DNA of 64,000 bases from Vitellaria paradoxa. Lineage: Eukaryota > Streptophyta > Magnoliopsida > Ericales > Sapotaceae. Below are positions 61,501 through 64,000 of the stretch, one piece after another. Within the stretch, counting starts at the first letter, position 1. The number at the start of each line of letters is the position of its first letter. Made by a program: the position numbers and the translations under genes. Below the pieces are notes generated by a model, which saw nothing but the letters and a program-made list of their open reading frames with translations, was not told where the DNA came from and made no database searches. The stretch spans positions 49,934,372 to 49,998,371 of the forward strand of contig CM034240.1 in NCBI GenBank assembly GCA_019916065.1, in the 5' to 3' direction.

Positions 61501-64000
61501 AGGTGGAGTGTCTGTCTTAATTTTTGCTGATTTGACCGTTGCTTTACTTTGATATGACTTAAAGTGGAAGTGGGTGGCTAACTTTAAATGCTTGATGATG
61601 TAAGCTTTGGAAGCCGCGTAGGGGTGGCTTTGTTGTACACACTCTGCAGGCCTTTCTTCCTGTACAACGTAACTAGCAATATATTTAGTCCCAATTTAAC
61701 CGGAATATATCCCCTAGTTGGGGGTGCAATTTATGGTCGGTGGACTACTCTTTTGGTCGGGCAAGATATTTTTATGCCACACATATGTAATTTATGCTTG
61801 GTTAATGCATTATGGTTTGAATAAATTATCTTTTTGTTCATTTTTGTGCCATGTCTGCAGGTTGGCTATGCATGAAGAATCATCAACCAGGCGAAAGGTG
61901 GATGATGATGTTCACGAAGGTGCTGTGCCTGCCTATCTGCTTGATCGTGAAACAACAACACGGGCAAAGGTGTGCTATTTCTAGCTAATGCTGTAGCACT
62001 TTTATGTAGTTCTCTGTGTTGCTCATTTTGATGAGTGTAAATTTATATTGACCGTGTACCATTACTTATTACAATACTGTGCTGTGTGTAGGTTCTTAGC
62101 AACACTGTAAAGCAAAAGAGAAAAGAGAAAGCTGGTAAATGGGAGGTTCCTCTTCCCAAGGTAGGATCAGCTAAAACTATGTATATAATAGCTTATCTTG
62201 CTTGTTCTTTCTCTATTTTACTGCATATCTACCTTATTTTACTTTTACCACCCCAGTGGACTTTCTTATGTCTAGGGAAGTCTACATATTACAGTGACAA
62301 AGATAGGGAGGATGATGTGAAATTGTTAATAGCCAATTATGCATTTAAAGAAAAGAAATGTTAATCTTATATAATTCCGTGTATCACAGAAATGTAAGAT
62401 TCTATATATGGAACAATATAGCTGTAGCAGGTAGAGCTGTCGGTAGAAAATATTTGAAGCAAAATACCTTTCCCAAGTCAAGATTATCTGAAGTTGTTTT
62501 AGCACTGTATTCTGTCGAAGTTCATGCCAGTCAAGCTAGTCCACACCACTTTTTGAAGGATTGCATATCCTTTTACACAGTATCAGATACATCCAAGCAG
62601 GCTGAGGGCACACCAATCATACATCGAATGATGCTTCTCATCACAAGGCTAAATATACAGATGAAATAACCATGAGCTGGGTTGAAAAAGATATAAGCTT
62701 TAATAAATGGCGGCACGATATTGTACCTGATTACTTCTCAAAAAATTCACACGTTAAGTTTGAGAAGAAGTGAAGTAGATAAACATTTATAGGGTTACAG
62801 GTTCAATAAAGGACTTCAAATACTTGATATTCGATATTCCAATCACAGGCTTTTTCCAGGTCTAGACATACCAGATTAAAGATCTTTCTTCTTGGACCTG
62901 CACCATAACATTAGCTCACTTGGATTTTGAGTATTTACTATTTCCATGATGTGGGTTATTTCATATACAATTTGAGCTAATATGATAATTTGATAAGTCA
63001 ATTTGATAAATTTGTGTAATGGATCTCTTTTAATTCTTCAGGTCAGGCCTGTGGCAGAAGATGAGATGTTTAGAGTGATTAGAACTGGTAAACGGAAAAG
63101 TAAGTCTCCTTCATTTTGGCTTTGCTTTTTCTGATTTGAATTTTTGTAACATGAATTGTGCTGCAAAAGGTTATTTTCTCATGTCAGCCCATGTATGCTA
63201 ATTTTCACACTTGTGGTGTGGGCTAATGATTTTTGCTACCACAGATAACTGAACATTGTTTCAAACGGTTAGTTGAGTGTTTTTTTTTTAATTGTAAACC
63301 ATTTTTAACTGATAAGGTTAGAACTTTTATATGTTTGGAGTGTGGAAAGTGGTCACATCGGGTACTTGTCAAATAAATAAATAAAGAAAGAACAGAAAAG
63401 AAAAGGAAAAAAAAGGAGGTGATCAGATCAGAATGGTTGGTTGGAATGGGTTCTTAAGCACTTCTGAGTTTGGGTTGCTACCCTCTGATAAGGGTTGTAA
63501 GTCCATGTGTTTGTGAATTTTATCTCCATGAAGTCAGTGAAAGTAAGCATTATATGTATGAGTATTCAATACCCTCTGATAGAACTGGATGGGCAACAAA
63601 TGTATCAAAGTTCAACTAATGTTCCTGACGTCCAATATCTGGGTTATCTTTTTGCAGCCAAGCAGTGGAAGAGGATGGTCACCAAAGCTACATTTGTCGG
63701 GCCAGGTTTTACCAGAAAACCTCCCAAATATGAGCGGTTTATCCGTCCTTCAGGGTTGCGATTCACCAAAGCCCACGTAACACACCCTGAACTTAAATGC
63801 ACTTTCAATCTTGAGATCATTGGAGTGAAGAAAAATCCTAATGGTACAATGTACACTTCCCTTGGTGTTATAACTAAAGGAACCATTATTGAGGTAACTT
63901 TATCCTAAGATCTTTTTGTTTGTTGGAATTCCAGTTCTGTGTGGTCACTCAGTCACCTTACTATGAATTATGGCTTTTAGTGATTCAGTTGGGACACAAT
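52585..64000 (+). CDS. NSA2: Ribosome biogenesis protein NSA2 homologue (partial at right edge)
   Basis: Exons 52585-52587, 52733-52852, 52975-53042, 61861-61969, 62092-62160, 63042-63099 and 63658-63893 join in phase to 221 residues. The last exon or exons lie beyond the window, since the family is about 260 residues. NSA2 is a nucleolar factor of pre-60S maturation related to eS8. Visible hallmarks are [20 protein letters not shown] at the N-terminus, a Lys/Arg-rich helix (residues 20-65), VPAYLLDRE (about 86-94), and the eS8-like C-terminal part ([37 protein letters not shown]). The first exon codes for only the initiator Met. Intron 3 is 8,818 bp because of an LTR element; the splice sites around it are intact. 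Expression is presumably maintained if the intron is spliced. Confidence 0.93.
52938..52955. repeat. T8-G10 composite homopolymer tract
   Basis: Lies in NSA2 intron 2, about 20 bp before the acceptor of exon 3. On the minus strand it is C10-A8. Confidence 0.8.
53722..53726. repeat. Left target-site duplication of the LTR element
   Basis: TATGT, repeated at 61784-61788. Confidence 0.9.
53727..54267 (-). repeat. LTR (3' LTR in element orientation)
   Basis: 541 bp. It carries GAGAGAGAGAG at about 53936-53946 and TATTTATA at 53978-53985 (TATAAATA on the minus strand). Confidence 0.93.
54268..54285 (-). promoter_or_regulatory. Polypurine tract of the LTR element
   Basis: On the minus strand AGAGTGGGGGCATAA directly precedes the LTR that starts TGTGTGGC. 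This is the expected place for the plus-strand primer. Confidence 0.7.
57320..57450. repeat. Short tandem repeats with GAGAGCTTTTGCTTTTTG core
   Basis: Three to four imperfect copies of a roughly 45-bp unit containing GAGAGCTTTTGCTT and GTGCTTTCATT, directly before the 111-bp array. Confidence 0.7.
57453..57815. repeat. 111-bp tandem repeat array inside the LTR element
   Basis: Three near-identical units starting at 57453, 57564 and 57675, with a partial fourth from 57785. Each unit starts GATAATCCTTTTCAA or a variant. It contains AGGAACCGAAACTT, AAACCCGGTCA and GGTTGTCGCAACCGGGACAA, the last with a small GGTTG-TCG-CAACC hairpin. Confidence 0.92.
61218..61242 (-). promoter_or_regulatory. Primer-binding-site region of the LTR element
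   Basis: Reading inward from the LTR on the minus strand: TTAGGCGCCCACCGTGGGG. This resembles the GGCGCC-type primer-site region next to the 5' LTR of many plant LTR elements. Which tRNA pairs here is not determined. Confidence 0.55.
61243..61783 (-). repeat. LTR (5' LTR in element orientation)
   Basis: 541 bp with about 12 differences from the other copy. The TATAAATA box of the minus strand is at 61494-61501. In element orientation this is the promoter-bearing LTR, pointing left, antisense to NSA2. Confidence 0.93.
61494..61501 (-). promoter_or_regulatory. TATA box of the element's 5' LTR
   Basis: TATAAATA on the minus strand inside CACCTATAAATACCGG. If active it would drive transcription leftward, antisense to NSA2. 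Confidence 0.6.
62161..63041 (+). other. NSA2 intron 5
   Basis: 881-bp intron between intact GT and AG borders. A 103-codon open frame inside (62358-62669) has no recognisable features and overlaps no splice site. Confidence 0.6.

Larger units (their letters stand above)
53727..61783 (-). mobile_element. Coding-free LTR retroelement (LARD-like, 8,057 bp)
   Basis: Two 541-bp direct repeats (53727-54267 and 61243-61783) both start TGTTCGGGG and end GCCACACA, flanked by TATGT duplications. About 12 base differences, mostly transitions, separate the repeats (about 2.2%), so the insertion is fairly young. Orientation is minus by three signs. A TATAAATA box is in the repeat on the minus strand. 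A GGCGCCCACCGTGGGGC primer-site-like stretch is just inside 61242. A purine tract AGAGTGGGGGCATAA lies next to 54268. The 6,975-bp interior has no gag, protease, integrase or reverse transcriptase that I can recognise; the longest frames are about 200 codons and low-complexity. It sits antisense in NSA2 intron 3. Confidence 0.93.

Noticed and set aside
62358..62669. 103-codon frame in NSA2 intron 5
   Set aside because: Lies between intact splice sites of the host gene and has no known motif.

Overview
The window is nuclear DNA from a flowering plant, most likely a non-Brassicaceae eudicot. The evidence is long AT-rich intergenic DNA, GT-AG introns, plastid-targeted genes, a cellulose-synthase-like C gene and many plant-type transposons. 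I cannot name the species. There is no CRISPR array, operon, phage or organellar block, and I recognised no canonical tRNA or rRNA gene.

Layout. 1-4.9 kb: gene-free, with several copies of two miniature repeat families and a probable SINE. 5-11.2 kb: a coatomer beta-subunit (beta-COP) gene that keeps its introns but is dead. It has three in-frame TAA codons, several small indels, and a 1.19-kb hAT transposon inside its long exon. 12-16.7 kb: a 4.70-kb hAT element with a decayed transposase on the minus strand. 18.1-19.1 kb: a trihelix transcription factor (+), followed by a TRIM retroelement at 20.2-20.5 kb. 24.7-27.6 kb: GluTRBP (-, five exons), with a SINE a few tens of bases upstream of the start codon. 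28.8-34.2 kb: a conserved plastid-type protein of unknown function (-, eight exons), with an Au-like SINE in its last intron. 38.0-40.9 kb: a CSLC xyloglucan glucan synthase (-, five exons). 44.9-48.4 kb: a 3.46-kb hAT element whose transposase carries an internal inversion of about 0.45 kb. 52.6 kb to the right edge: NSA2, a 60S ribosome-assembly factor (+), whose third intron is swollen to 8.8 kb by an 8.06-kb coding-free LTR retroelement in antisense.

The intact genes (trihelix factor, GluTRBP, the unknown plastid protein, CSLC, NSA2) are ordinary plant housekeeping or regulatory genes with no obvious common pathway; their proximity looks incidental. The unusual content is in the mobile DNA. 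Terminal repeats and target-site duplications could be read by eye for three hAT elements, one TRIM, one LTR retroelement and one SINE.

I did not find a convincing new biological system. The best leads are the coding-free LTR element with a dispersed TGYTCGG motif that resembles its own LTR end, the inverted segment in the hAT transposase, the SINE in the GluTRBP leader, and the recurring C-run/A-run composite tracts.
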